In this document: one piece after another, positions 18,124 to 26,903 of the stretch | Numbering within the stretch: position 1 is the stretch's first letter | Layout of the letters: each line of letters opens with the position of its first letter | Assembly (NCBI RefSeq): GCF_004348345.1 | Contig: NZ_SMJZ01000031.1 | Location: forward strand, 1-53,296 | Origin: Nonomuraea longispora | GTDB lineage: Bacteria; Actinomycetota; Actinomycetes; Streptosporangiales; Streptosporangiaceae | Direction: 5' to 3' | DNA length: 53,296 nucleotides | Made by a program: the position numbers and the translations under genes | The notes under the pieces: generated by a model | What the model saw: only the letters and a program-made list of their open reading frames with translations | Told to the model about the DNA's origin: nothing | The model's database searches: none

Positions 18124-19545
18124 TCAATAAACGACGGACCGCTCGCGAATAACTGGAGCCGGGTTGGCGCGACGGTCGAATGCGACGTCGCCCGGCTGGA
18201 TCACTCCCATCTCGTCGATCAGCGCCGTGGTGTGCTTGGCCGCCCGGTACACCGGATGGCCGAGCACCTCGCGGAGGAAATCGCGGGTCGTGCACATTCC
18301 CGGTCCCTCGACGTGGAACTCCTCCAGCGCGCGCTCCGCCCGGGCGATGGCCTGGCGCCGGTCGGGAGCCCAGACGGCGACCTTGGCGAGCAGCGGGTCG
18401 TAGTCCGGCGTCACCCGCATGCCAGGCTCCCCATGGGTGTCCACCCGGACGAACGGCCCCGCCGGGGTCACGAACCGCCGCACGGTTCCCGGCGTGGGCA
18501 GGAAGCCCCGGCGCGGGTCCTCCGCGTTGACCCGGCACTCGATGGCCACCCCCCGGGGGACGATGTCCTCCTGCCGATGGGCCAGCCCGTATCCGGCGGC
18601 CACCTGCAACTGCTCGCGCACGAGGTCGATGCCGGTCACCATCTCCGTCACCGGGTGCTCCACCTGGATGCGGCAGTTGACCTCCATCGCGTGGAACCCG
18701 TCCTCGTCGTCGACGAGGAACTCGTACGTCCCCGCGCCGGCGTATCCCACGGCCTGGGCGGCCCGTACGGTGGCGGCGCAGATGCGGTCGGCCAGCTCGC
18801 GCGACAACCCGGGCGCCGGGGTCTCCTCGACCAGCTTCTGCCTCCGGCGCTGCACGGAGCAGTCGCGCTCGCCGAGGTGGATCACGTTGCCGTGGCCGTC
18901 GCCGAGGATCTGCACCTCGATGTGCCGGGCGTTGTCCAGGTATTTCTCCAGGTACACCCGGGAGTCGCCGAACGCCGTCTGGGCGCCGGCCCTGGCCTGG
19001 GCGTACTCGCGGGCCATGTCGCGGGGATCCCGTACGACGCGCATGCCCCGTCCCCCGCCGCCCGCGACGGCCTTGAGGATCACGGGATAGCCGATCTCGG
19101 CGGCGAGCGAGCGTGCCTGCGCCAGCGTCGCCAGCGGCTTGGAGCTGCCCGGCAGCACCGGCAGCCCGGCCGCCCTGGCGATGTTGCGCGCCTCCGCCTT
19201 GTCGCCGAGCCTGGCCAGCACGGAAGGGGCTGGGCCGATGAAGATCAGCCCCGCGTCCTGGCAGATCTCGGCGAAGTCCGGGTCCTCGGACAGGAAGCCG
19301 TAGCCGGGATGCACCGCGTCGGCCCCTGCCTGCAGGGCCGCCGTGACGAGCGCGGCCGGGTTGAGGTAGCTGCGCCGCGCCTCCGACGGCCCGATGCAGA
19401 CCGTCTCGTCGGCGAAGCGGGCCACCATGGAGTCCCGGTCGCTGTCGGAGCACGCGGCGACGGTGCGGATGCCGAGCTCACGGCAGGTACGGGCGATGCG
19501 CAGCGCGATCTCGCCGCGGTTGGCGATGAGAACCGTCGAGAACAT
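18124..19545 (-). CDS. accC: Acetyl-CoA carboxylase, biotin carboxylase subunit
   Basis: A 473-residue protein with biotin-carboxylase N-terminus ANRGEIALRIARTCRELG, ATP-grasp Gly-rich loop AGGGGRGMRVV, and C-terminal catalytic motifs (MEVNCRIQVEHPVTEM, ATP/bicarbonate site). It carboxylates biotin on the BCCP encoded directly upstream. It starts at ATG 19545, 13 bp after the BCCP stop with GAGAGGAA between. Together with the AccDA fusion it gives a complete cluster-borne ACC that raises malonyl-CoA for the polyketide synthase. Homologues occur in jadomycin and pradimicin clusters. Confidence 0.93.
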   Translation of the reverse strand: MFSTVLIANRGEIALRIARTCRELGIRTVAACSDSDRDSMVARFADETVCIGPSEARRSYLNPAALVTAALQAGADAVHPGYGFLSEDPDFAEICQDAGLIFIGPAPSVLARLGDKAEARNIARAAGLPVLPGSSKPLATLAQARSLAAEIGYPVILKAVAGGGGRGMRVVRDPRDMAREYAQARAGAQTAFGDSRVYLEKYLDNARHIEVQILGDGHGNVIHLGERDCSVQRRRQKLVEETPAPGLSRELADRICAATVRAAQAVGYAGAGTYEFLVDDEDGFHAMEVNCRIQVEHPVTEMVTGIDLVREQLQVAAGYGLAHRQEDIVPRGVAIECRVNAEDPRRGFLPTPGTVRRFVTPAGPFVRVDTHGEPGMRVTPDYDPLLAKVAVWAPDRRQAIARAERALEEFHVEGPGMCTTRDFLREVLGHPVYRAAKHTTALIDEMGVIQPGDVAFDRRANPAPVIRERSVVY

Positions 19546-19558
19546 GCGTTCCTCTCGT

Positions 19559-20041
19559 TCAGTGGCCGCTGTCCGGGTCGTGGGGTTCGAGCACGAACAG
19601 GGACTCGCCGTACTCCACCGGGTCGCCGTTCTTCACGAGCACCTCGACCACACGGCCTGGCCTGTCGGCGTGGACCGCGTTCATCAGCTTCATCGCCTCG
19701 ATGATCGCCACCTGCTGTCCGGCCTCGACCGTGTCTCCGACCTCGACGAACGCGCTGCTCTCCGGGGAGATCGCGCGGTAGAACGTGCCGACCAGGGGCG
19801 CCTCGATCACGATGGCGTCGGGCGAGTCGCGCGCGTCGGCCGGCGCGGTCCCCGCCGCCGCGCCGTCGGCCTGGGGTGCGCCGGGGTCACCGGCCTGGAC
19901 CGCGACCGTACCGGGCCATTCGAGTTCGACGCTCATGTCGCCCGCCTGCACGCGTACACGTTTCAGCGGGCCGGGGGCCGTGTTGAGGATTTCGCCGGCG
20001 TGCCTGCACAGCTCGCCGATGCTGGTGTGCTCGTCGGTCAT
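19559..20041 (-). CDS. accB: Biotin carboxyl carrier protein of ACC
   Basis: A 160-residue protein with an N-terminal helical part, an Ala/Pro/Asp-rich linker (~45-75) and a C-terminal biotinyl domain with EAMKLMN, where Lys118 is the biotinylation site. A thumb-like [10 protein letters not shown] segment matches acetyl-CoA carboxylase BCCPs. ATG 20041 overlaps the TGA of the carboxyltransferase gene (ATGA), indicating coupling. It shuttles carboxybiotin between AccC and AccDA. Confidence 0.93.
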   Translation of the reverse strand: MTDEHTSIGELCRHAGEILNTAPGPLKRVRVQAGDMSVELEWPGTVAVQAGDPGAPQADGAAAGTAPADARDSPDAIVIEAPLVGTFYRAISPESSAFVEVGDTVEAGQQVAIIEAMKLMNAVHADRPGRVVEVLVKNGDPVEYGESLFVLEPHDPDSGH

Positions 20042-21711
20042 GTGTTCCTCGCGTCCTCGATGCCGTAGCGGCGGAAGCGGCGCCTGCGGCGTTCCACCAG
20101 TTCGCGGGGGGGCAACGGGGTCAGCTCGGACAACATCGCGCCCAGGGCGGCGCGCAGGGTCTCGGCCGCGGCCACCGGGTCCTCGTGCGCCCCGCCCGCG
20201 GGCTCCGGCAGGACCGCGTCGACGATGCCCTGCCGGAGCAGGTCGCGGGCGTCGAGCCGCAGTGCCGCCGCGGCGCGGGGCGCCTCGCCCCGGTCCTTCC
20301 ACAGGATCGCCGCGCAGCCCTCGGGGCTGATCACCGAATACACCGCGTTGGAGAACGCGAGCACCCGGTCCGCGACCGCCAGCGCCAGCGCGCCGCCACT
20401 GCCGCCCTCGCCCGTGATCACGGACACGACGGGCACCTTGAGCCCCGACATCAGCCGCAGGTTCTCCGCGATCGCCCACGCCTGGCCGCGCTCCTCCGCC
20501 TCGACGCCGGGATGCGCCCCCGGCGTGTCCACCAGCGTGACGACCGGCAGGCCCAACTTCTCCGCCAGCCGCATCAGCCGGGCCGCCTTGCGGTAGCCCT
20601 CGGGCAGGGCCATGCCGAAGTTGCGGCTGACCCGCTGGGCGGTGTCGTGGCCCTTCTGGTGCCCGACCAGGACGATCGGCCGGCCGTCGAGGCGGCCGAG
20701 GCCGCCTATGATCGCGGGACAGTCGCCGGAGAGCCGGTCGCCCTTCAACTCCTGGAAGTCGTCGAGCAGGTGGTAGACGTAGTCGAGCGTGGTGGGGCGG
20801 CCTTCATGCCTGGCCAGGCGCACCACGTGCCAGGGCTCGTGCTCCGGCAACTCGCCGGGGTCACGGACCAGCCGCGCGGTCCTGGGCCCGCGGGCGTGCG
20901 GCGCGTCCTGGCGCACCATACCGAGCAGCGCCCCGAGCACGGGCCGAAGGGCCGACCGCGGCACGACGGCGTCGAGGAAGCCCCGCGCCTGCATGAACTC
21001 GGCGCTCTGGAAGCCCTCCGGCAACTCCTGACGGATCGTCTGCTGGATCACCCGGGGCCCGGCGAAGCCGATGCGCGCCCCCGACTCGGCCAGAATGACG
21101 TCGGTCAAGGTCGCGAAGGACGCCGCCACGCCGCCGTAGGTCGGGTTGGTGACGAGCGAGATGGTCAGGATCCCCGCTTCGTCCAGCTCGGCCAGCGCCT
21201 GTGCCGTCTTCGCCATCTGCATCAGGGCGTAGGTGCCCTCCTGCATACGAGCGCCGCCGGAGGCGGTGACCAGGAGCAGCGGCGTGCGCGTGCGCAGCGC
21301 CGTCTCGCAGGCCCGGACGATGCGTTCACCGACGCCCGCACCGAGGCTGCCGCCGAGAAACCGGAAGTCCATGACAGCGGCGATCACCGGGTGGTTCATC
21401 ACCGAGGCGGTGACGCAGGTGACCGCCTCACCCGCGCCGGTACGCTCGCGGGCCTGCCTGAGCCGGTCGGGATACGGCAGGGAGTCGGTGAACCCGATCG
21501 GGTCATCGACGGTCGAGGGGGACTCGAAGGGCACGATCGAACGGTCGTCCAGCAGGTGCGCCATCCGTTCCGACGCGTGCAGCCGGGAATGCGCCCCGCA
21601 GCCCGGGCAGACGCCCAGATCGCGCTGGTGTCGCTTGACATAGACGAGTTCGCGGCACTCGGGACAACTGATCCACTGTGCCGCCTCGGAGGTCTCCGTA
21701 TGCACTCCCAC
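20038..21711 (-). CDS. ACC carboxyltransferase, AccD-AccA fusion
   Basis: A 557-residue fusion. The N-terminal AccD (beta) half has a Cys4 zinc finger (CPECRE and CPGCGAH, residues 16-38) and oxyanion motifs SGGARMQEG and GGVAASFA. The C-terminal AccA (alpha) half has [16 protein letters not shown] and [11 protein letters not shown]. It transfers CO2 from biotin to acetyl-CoA to give malonyl-CoA. GTG 21711 is used; GTG 21705 also fits and neither has a strong ribosome site. It is the first gene of the minus-strand operon down to 13816. Confidence 0.93.
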   Translation of the reverse strand: MGVHTETSEAAQWISCPECRELVYVKRHQRDLGVCPGCGAHSRLHASERMAHLLDDRSIVPFESPSTVDDPIGFTDSLPYPDRLRQARERTGAGEAVTCVTASVMNHPVIAAVMDFRFLGGSLGAGVGERIVRACETALRTRTPLLLVTASGGARMQEGTYALMQMAKTAQALAELDEAGILTISLVTNPTYGGVAASFATLTDVILAESGARIGFAGPRVIQQTIRQELPEGFQSAEFMQARGFLDAVVPRSALRPVLGALLGMVRQDAPHARGPRTARLVRDPGELPEHEPWHVVRLARHEGRPTTLDYVYHLLDDFQELKGDRLSGDCPAIIGGLGRLDGRPIVLVGHQKGHDTAQRVSRNFGMALPEGYRKAARLMRLAEKLGLPVVTLVDTPGAHPGVEAEERGQAWAIAENLRLMSGLKVPVVSVITGEGGSGGALALAVADRVLAFSNAVYSVISPEGCAAILWKDRGEAPRAAAALRLDARDLLRQGIVDAVLPEPAGGAHEDPVAAAETLRAALGAMLSELTPLPPRELVERRRRRFRRYGIEDARNT

Positions 21712-21787
21712 GCCCAGCAGCTTGATCCGGGCCTCTCAACGACCACTGGTCAACGGCTGTAGGGGCGGCGTCCGGCGGCGGCCGTCG

Positions 21788-21815
21788 CTCCACGGGTCCT
21801 CGAGCGACCGTGGAG
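21788..21815. promoter_or_regulatory. Inverted repeat in ACC/sugar-gene divergent region
   Basis: Arms CTCCACGG (21788-21795) and CCGTGGAG (21808-21815) are perfect, 12 bp apart, with TCGC-like extensions on both sides. It lies in the 224-bp intergenic region 21712-21935 between accDA and the sugar dehydrogenase. The 8-12-8 geometry matches the element at 11415. Candidate operator. Confidence 0.4.
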
Positions 21816-21935
21816 TGCGACCTTCGACACTCCGGCCTGTGTCCGTCGGAACTTCGGTGGGATCGCACGTCATGCGTCCGCACGACGACATGCCGCGGCG
21901 ACGGGCCCCGTACATCGAACCGCAGGGAGTTCCCT

Positions 21936-23288
21936 ATGCGTTTTCTTCCCGACTCGCGCGAGCCGAGAGTGGCGATCGTGGGTTTCGGCTACGTCGGCTG
22001 CTGCCTCGGCGTGACGCTGGCCGAACAGGGCCTGCACGTGACGGGCATCGACCGTGATGCGCGGCTGATCGCCCAGCTGGAAGAGGGGCGGTGCCACATC
22101 TCCGAGCCCGGGCTGGCCGAGGCCCTCACGCGGCTGCGCGGCACCTCACGGCTCGCCTTCAGCACCGGCTACGACGCGATCGAGGGCGCCGACGTCATCG
22201 TCATCGCGGTCGGCACCCCGATCGGCGAGGACCGCTCACTCGTCACGCGGCAGCTGGAGGAGGTCTGCGCCGAGCTGGCGCCCCGGCTGCGCCGCGGCCA
22301 CCTGGTGGTGCTGAAGAGCACCGTCGCCCCTGGCACCACCCGCGGTCTCGTCCGGCCGCGGCTGGAGACCGGCGGGCTGGTCCAGGGCGACGATTTCGGC
22401 CTGGTCTTCTGCCCGGAACGGCTGTCGGAGGGCAACGCCCTGTCCGAGTTGCGGGCGCTGCCCATCATCGTGGGCGGCTGCGACCCGGAGAGCACGCACT
22501 CGGCCACCGAGTTCTGGAAGCGGGCACTTGACGTACCGGCGTGGGAGTACACCTCCCCGGAGGTGGCCGAGATCGTCAAGCTGGCCGACAACTGGTGGAT
22601 CGATCACAACATCGCCCTGGCCAACGATCTGGCCCGGCTGTGCGACGCCTTCCATGTCGACGTCCTGGAGGTGATCGGGGGCGCCAACTCGCTGCCCAAA
22701 GGCGGCGGTCACGTCAACATCCTGCTGCCCAGCGTCGGGGTGGGCGGCTACTGCCTGACCAAGGATCCGTGGATCACCTGGAACGCGGCCCGCGAGCACG
22801 GGGTACGCCTCAGAACCGTCGAGACGGTGCGCGCGGTCAACGACGCGATGCCCGGCTACACCCACGAGACGATCTGCGCCGAGCTGGCACGGGCGGGACG
22901 GCACCCGGACGGCGCGAAGGTCGCGGTGCTCGGCGCCGCGTTCAAGAACAACACCGGCGATCTGCGCAGCACGCCGGTCAAACCGGTCGTCGACGGCCTG
23001 CTCGCCGCCGGCGTCACGGTGTCGCTCCACGACCCGCTCGCCGATGCGGAGGAGCTCCGCGCGCTGACGGGCGTCGAGCCGTCGGCGTCCCTGGAGGAGG
23101 CCGTGGCCGGCGCCCACTGCCTGGCCGTGCTCGCCGGCCACGAGCCGTTCCAGCAGCTCGACTTCGCCGCCTTGCGCGAACGGGTCTCGACGCCATGCCT
23201 GATCTTCGACGGGCGGGCCTACTACCCGCAGGAAACCATCGAGCACGTGCGGCGGCTGGGCTTCACCTACCGCGGAATCGGACGGTGA
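21936..23288 (+). CDS. UDP/dTDP-glucose 6-dehydrogenase (CalS8-like)
   Basis: A 450-residue nucleotide-sugar dehydrogenase. The N-terminal NAD domain reads VAIVGFGYVGCCLGVTLAE, the middle dimerisation region EIVKLADNWWIDHNIALAND, and the catalytic Cys273 lies in GVGGYCLTKDPW. It oxidises nucleotide-glucose C6 to the glucuronate in two NAD+ steps. GGGAG precedes ATG 21936. A uronate decarboxylase-like gene follows after 4 bp. In calicheamicin the equivalent CalS8 starts the aminopentose branch, and an RmlA homologue (32999) is available to make dTDP-glucose. Nucleotide preference is not visible from sequence. Confidence 0.88.
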   Translation: MRFLPDSREPRVAIVGFGYVGCCLGVTLAEQGLHVTGIDRDARLIAQLEEGRCHISEPGLAEALTRLRGTSRLAFSTGYDAIEGADVIVIAVGTPIGEDRSLVTRQLEEVCAELAPRLRRGHLVVLKSTVAPGTTRGLVRPRLETGGLVQGDDFGLVFCPERLSEGNALSELRALPIIVGGCDPESTHSATEFWKRALDVPAWEYTSPEVAEIVKLADNWWIDHNIALANDLARLCDAFHVDVLEVIGGANSLPKGGGHVNILLPSVGVGGYCLTKDPWITWNAAREHGVRLRTVETVRAVNDAMPGYTHETICAELARAGRHPDGAKVAVLGAAFKNNTGDLRSTPVKPVVDGLLAAGVTVSLHDPLADAEELRALTGVEPSASLEEAVAGAHCLAVLAGHEPFQQLDFAALRERVSTPCLIFDGRAYYPQETIEHVRRLGFTYRGIGR

Positions 23289-23292
23289 GGGC

Positions 23293-24273
23293 ATGTCCAG
23301 GATCGTGGTCACCGGAGGATGCGGGTTCATCGGCAGCCATCTCGTCGAACGGCTGGCCGTGGAGGGGCACGAGGTGATCGCCTATGACACGTCGTCGCCA
23401 CCGCCCGACACGCCGCTGCACAACCTGAGCAGCGTCCGCTACGTCAAGGACGACATCACCCACGAGTCGTCGCTGGCGAACGTGATCACCTCCGACGTCG
23501 ACCTGGTGTACCACCTGTCGGCCGTCGTCGGGGTCGACCGCTACCTCCGGCAGCCGCTCGACGTCATCGACGTCAACGTGCTCGGCACCCGCAACGTCCT
23601 GCGCAGGGCGCTGGAGGCCGGCGTCAGGGTGGTGGTGGCCAGCACCAGCGAGATCTACGGCAAGAACCCCCAGGTTCCGTGGTCCGAGGAGTCCGACCGC
23701 GTGCTGGGCGTCACGTCGGCCGATCGGTGGACCTACTCCACGAGCAAGGCGCTGGCCGAGCACATGACGTTCGCCCTCGTCCGCGAGCAGGGGCTCCGCG
23801 CCACGGTGGTGCGCTACTTCAACGTGTACGGCCCGCGCCAGAGGCCGGCGTACGTGGTGAGCCGGAGCATCCAGCACGTCCTCACCGGCCGGGCGCCGGA
23901 GATGTACGACGGCGGCGACCAGACCCGCTGCTTCACCTACGTCGACGACGCGATCGAGGGCACCGTCCGGGCCGCGTCGAGCCCGGCCGCGGTGGGCGAG
24001 TGCTTCAACCTCGGTTCCCACAAGGAGACCACCATTCGCGAGGTGATCGAGCTGGTAGGGGAGGCGGCGGGGTTCACCGGCCGCAACGACCACCTGGACA
24101 CCGGGGCCGCTTTCGGGGCCGCCTACCAGGACATCGAGCGCCGGGTCCCCGACACGGCCAAGGCGCGCGCGATGCTCGGCTGGCAGTGCGCCGTCCCGCT
24201 GCGGGAGGGCATCGCCAGGACGATCGAGTGGGCCCGGCAGAATCCCTGGTGGCTGCACGGGCCCGCCGACTGA
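23293..24273 (+). CDS. NAD-dependent extended SDR, likely nucleotide-glucuronate decarboxylase (CalS9-like)
   Basis: A 326-residue extended SDR with TGGCGFIGSHL and catalytic STSEIYG plus Y148-x3-K152 (TYSTSK). Segments SEESDRVLG and YFNVYGPRQRP resemble UDP-xylose synthase and CalS9-type uronate decarboxylases. Predicted reaction: oxidation at C4, loss of C6 as CO2, giving a nucleotide pentose or 4-ketopentose. It directly follows the 6-dehydrogenase. A sugar 4-epimerase is the alternative. Its TGA abuts the minus-strand aminotransferase stop with no gap (TGATCA). Confidence 0.8.
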   Translation: MSRIVVTGGCGFIGSHLVERLAVEGHEVIAYDTSSPPPDTPLHNLSSVRYVKDDITHESSLANVITSDVDLVYHLSAVVGVDRYLRQPLDVIDVNVLGTRNVLRRALEAGVRVVVASTSEIYGKNPQVPWSEESDRVLGVTSADRWTYSTSKALAEHMTFALVREQGLRATVVRYFNVYGPRQRPAYVVSRSIQHVLTGRAPEMYDGGDQTRCFTYVDDAIEGTVRAASSPAAVGECFNLGSHKETTIREVIELVGEAAGFTGRNDHLDTGAAFGAAYQDIERRVPDTAKARAMLGWQCAVPLREGIARTIEWARQNPWWLHGPAD

Positions 24274-25404
24274 TCACCATCCGGCCTTGATCGTGTCCAC
24301 GATGTGCCGGCGGTCCTCGTCGGACACCCATCTCCCGACCGGCAGGCACACCAGCTGCTCGACGGCCCGGTCGAGCCCTGGCAGCAGGGACGCGTACCGG
24401 CGCAGCGCCGTGTGACGGTCGTTGCGCTCGTGCACCTGGCTCACCATGACGCCGGCCTCGGTCATGTGCTTGATGAACGCGTCCTTGCCCCGCACCAGCA
24501 GCGGGTAGACCCAGAAGGAGGACTGCCTGTCGGCCGCGCGCTCGGTGACCCGCACCCCGTCGGCCGTGGCCAGCTCGCGGTCGTAGAAGGCGGCGTTGTC
24601 GCGGTAGCGGCGGATCACCTCGTCGGTCTCCGCCAGGTTCGCCAGACCGATGGCCGCGTTGATGTCGTTCATGTGGAACTTGTAGCCCCACTCCGGGATG
24701 TCGGCGCGGACCAGGCCGCGTCCGGGCGCCGAACGGTCGATGCCGAACCACCTGAGCCGCCTGGCCCGCTCGGCGAGCTGCGCGTCGGGCAGCACCATCA
24801 GCCCTCCGTCGCCGGTGGTGAAGTGCTTGACCGACTGGAAGCTGTAGACCGCCACGTTGCCGTGGTTGCCCAGCGGCGTGCCGCGGTAGGTGGCGCCCCA
24901 CGCATGCGCGCAGTCCTCGATCACCGGCGGGCGGAAACCGTACGCGGCCTCCGCCTCGTCCAGGATGTCGCTGAGGCGGGCGAGGTCGACCGGATAGCCG
25001 GCGAAGTGCACGATGACGATCGCCCTGGTGGCCGGGGTGATCTTTCTGGCCAGGTCGTCGAGGTCCACGTTGAGCGTCATGGGATCCACGTCGACCCACT
25101 TGGGACGCAGGCCGTTGGCGAGGATCGCCCAGTTGGCCGCGACCATGGTCAGCGGCGTGGTGAGGACCTCGCCTCCGTCCGCGCCCGTGCCGGTTCCCGT
25201 AGGGTCGGTCACCAGCCGCAGGGCGAGGTGCAGGCCCGAGGTGCCGCTGTTGACCGTGGCGACGTACGGGTTGCCGATGCGCTCGCGCAGCGCCTGCTCG
25301 AACTCGTCGACCACCGGCCCCTGGCCGATCATCCCGCCGGCGAGCACCCGGGACACCGCGGCGCCCGCCTCCTGCGACATCTCCACCCGCATCAAGGGGA
25401 TCAC
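24274..25404 (-). CDS. DegT/DnrJ/EryC1-family sugar aminotransferase
   Basis: A 376-residue PLP enzyme. The internal-aldimine lysine is K193 in FQSVKHFTTGDGG; EDCAHAWGA holds the conserved Asp/His of PLP binding, and TVNSGTSGLHLAL the phosphate loop. It transaminates a keto sugar, predicted here at C4 of the pentose (CalS13-like). GTG 25404 overlaps the epimerase stop (GTGA), so the two act in the same pathway and are coupled. Minus strand, convergent with the decarboxylase. Confidence 0.9.
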   Translation of the reverse strand: MIPLMRVEMSQEAGAAVSRVLAGGMIGQGPVVDEFEQALRERIGNPYVATVNSGTSGLHLALRLVTDPTGTGTGADGGEVLTTPLTMVAANWAILANGLRPKWVDVDPMTLNVDLDDLARKITPATRAIVIVHFAGYPVDLARLSDILDEAEAAYGFRPPVIEDCAHAWGATYRGTPLGNHGNVAVYSFQSVKHFTTGDGGLMVLPDAQLAERARRLRWFGIDRSAPGRGLVRADIPEWGYKFHMNDINAAIGLANLAETDEVIRRYRDNAAFYDRELATADGVRVTERAADRQSSFWVYPLLVRGKDAFIKHMTEAGVMVSQVHERNDRHTALRRYASLLPGLDRAVEQLVCLPVGRWVSDEDRRHIVDTIKAGW

Positions 25405-26030
25405 GCGTGCCTCCCCGCGAGCGCGTCGGCTTCCCCGCACAGCTCCTCATGGCGTGCGCGGCAGTCGGCGTAGCGAGGCAGCACACCGCGTTCCCTCGCC
25501 TCACGCAGGCTGGGAGCGCCGCGGTCCTTGGTGGACAGGAGCCGCTCGCTCTCCGGCGGCCACGGCAGCGCCAGCTCGGGGTCGAGCGGGTCGACCAGGA
25601 TCTCCTTGTGGGGCGCGTACGTGCTGGAAACCAGGTAGACCACGGTGGCCTCCTCAGTCAGCGGCGCGAAGGCATGGGCCTGCCCCTCCGCGAGGTACAA
25701 CCCGTGCCTGTTGCCGTCGCCCAGCCGGACCGCCTCCCACTCGCCGAACGTGGGCGAGCCGACCCGGATGTCGACGACGATGTCCAGGATCTCGCCATGA
25801 GGGCAAGTGATGTAGCGGGACTGCCCGGGCGGCAGCGAGAAGGCGTGGATGCCCCTGATCGTGCCGCGCCGCGATCGCGAGCAGTTCACCTGCGCCACCC
25901 TCAGCGGGTGACCGACGGCCTCGCGAAAGGCCGGCTCGCTGAAAACCTCCAGAAACTCACCCCTGGCGTCCGGGAAAATCTCCGGCTTGATCAGGAAAGC
26001 ACCGTCGATTCCGAGTGGGTCGATTTGCAT
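25401..26030 (-). CDS. RmlC-like nucleotide-keto-sugar epimerase
   Basis: A 209-residue cupin of the dTDP-4-dehydrorhamnose 3,5-epimerase family. It has PEIFPDARGEFLEVF, the catalytic-His region RGTIRGIHAF (His62) and LAEGQAHAFAPL. It epimerises carbons flanking a 4-keto group. If the substrate is a 4-ketopentose, only C3 can be inverted, because C5 is not a stereocentre. GAAAGG lies upstream of ATG 26030. It is divergent from the methyltransferase at 26266 across 235 bp, where I saw only a weak short inverted repeat (TTCCG/CGGAA, 26150-26166). Confidence 0.85.
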   Translation of the reverse strand: MQIDPLGIDGAFLIKPEIFPDARGEFLEVFSEPAFREAVGHPLRVAQVNCSRSRRGTIRGIHAFSLPPGQSRYITCPHGEILDIVVDIRVGSPTFGEWEAVRLGDGNRHGLYLAEGQAHAFAPLTEEATVVYLVSSTYAPHKEILVDPLDPELALPWPPESERLLSTKDRGAPSLREARERGVLPRYADCRARHEELCGEADALAGRHA

Positions 26031-26265
26031 TTCGCGCCTTTCTCACCTGATCGTCATCCGACAACAGTGAATATGCCAGCGTCGATGGGCGCGGGCAATC
26101 CCCGTACGCGGCTCTGCCGATAGTCGAGCGCGGCACCAGTGAGAAGAGATTCCGTTTCTAGCGGAAGTCACCAGGATAACGCCGTGCACCGTTCCCAGAA
26201 ACGGCGCCGGACAGCGGACCCAGCCGTCCGGCATTCCGAAAATGCGATCGCGGTAAAGGGACGTC

Positions 26266-26880
26266 ATGCCTAAGTCATGGTCGTACAGCTTCCAGTACAA
26301 GACCGGGATGGCCCGCTGGGCCGGGCGCCTGGGACTCGAACTGCGGGACCTGGTGACGTCGGGCCGGATATCCCCCGAGACGCATCCACGGGTCGTGGAC
26401 CTCGGCTGCGGGCGCGGCGAGGCCGCCATCTTCCTCGCCAAGCACGGTTTCCGGGTCGTGGGAGTGGACTTCTCCTCCATGGCGCTGAACGAGGCCAGGG
26501 CGGCCGCGGCCAAGGAGGGAGTCGCCGACCGTTGCCGGTTCGTCGAGGGCGACCTGACCGCTGCGCACATCCCCGGCGTGGAGGGGGCCTTCGACCTGGT
26601 GCTCGACCTGGGAACGCTCGACGACCTGCAGGGACGGGCCCGGGAGGCGATGGCCGCCACAGTCAAGCGGCTGTCGGGCCCCGGCAGCCTGTACTTCCTG
26701 TGGTGCGTGCACCACGACGGCGATCTGCCGTTCACCCTCAAGGGCATCCTGCTGCGGCTCAACCCGAAGCTGGTGCCGGGCGAGGAGGACGACCTCTTCG
26801 GCGACGTCTTCAAGATCGAGCGGCTGCCCTCGCCCCCGCCGTCATCGTACTTCGCCGGATTCCTCATGACCCGTCAGTGA
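26266..26880 (+). CDS. Class I SAM-dependent methyltransferase
   Basis: A 204-residue Rossmann methyltransferase with motif I VVDLGCGRGEAAIFLA, acidic motif II VGVDFS and motif IV LVLDLGTLDD. It lacks the N-terminal helical extension of the polyketide O-methyltransferases in this cluster. Its place beside the aminosugar genes suggests N-methylation of the amino sugar, but the family is broad and aglycone methylation is possible. AAAGGG precedes ATG 26266. It is followed after 23 bp by the amidohydrolase and probably co-transcribed. Confidence 0.8.
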   Translation: MPKSWSYSFQYKTGMARWAGRLGLELRDLVTSGRISPETHPRVVDLGCGRGEAAIFLAKHGFRVVGVDFSSMALNEARAAAAKEGVADRCRFVEGDLTAAHIPGVEGAFDLVLDLGTLDDLQGRAREAMAATVKRLSGPGSLYFLWCVHHDGDLPFTLKGILLRLNPKLVPGEEDDLFGDVFKIERLPSPPPSSYFAGFLMTRQ

Positions 26881-26903
26881 ACGCACACGGAAAGGCAGGC
26901 AGC

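Noticed and set aside
16366..19704. 1112-codon plus-strand frame opposite the radical SAM and accC genes
   Set aside because: Antisense shadow with His/Val/Asp/Arg-rich composition. Both minus-strand genes have clear catalytic motifs.
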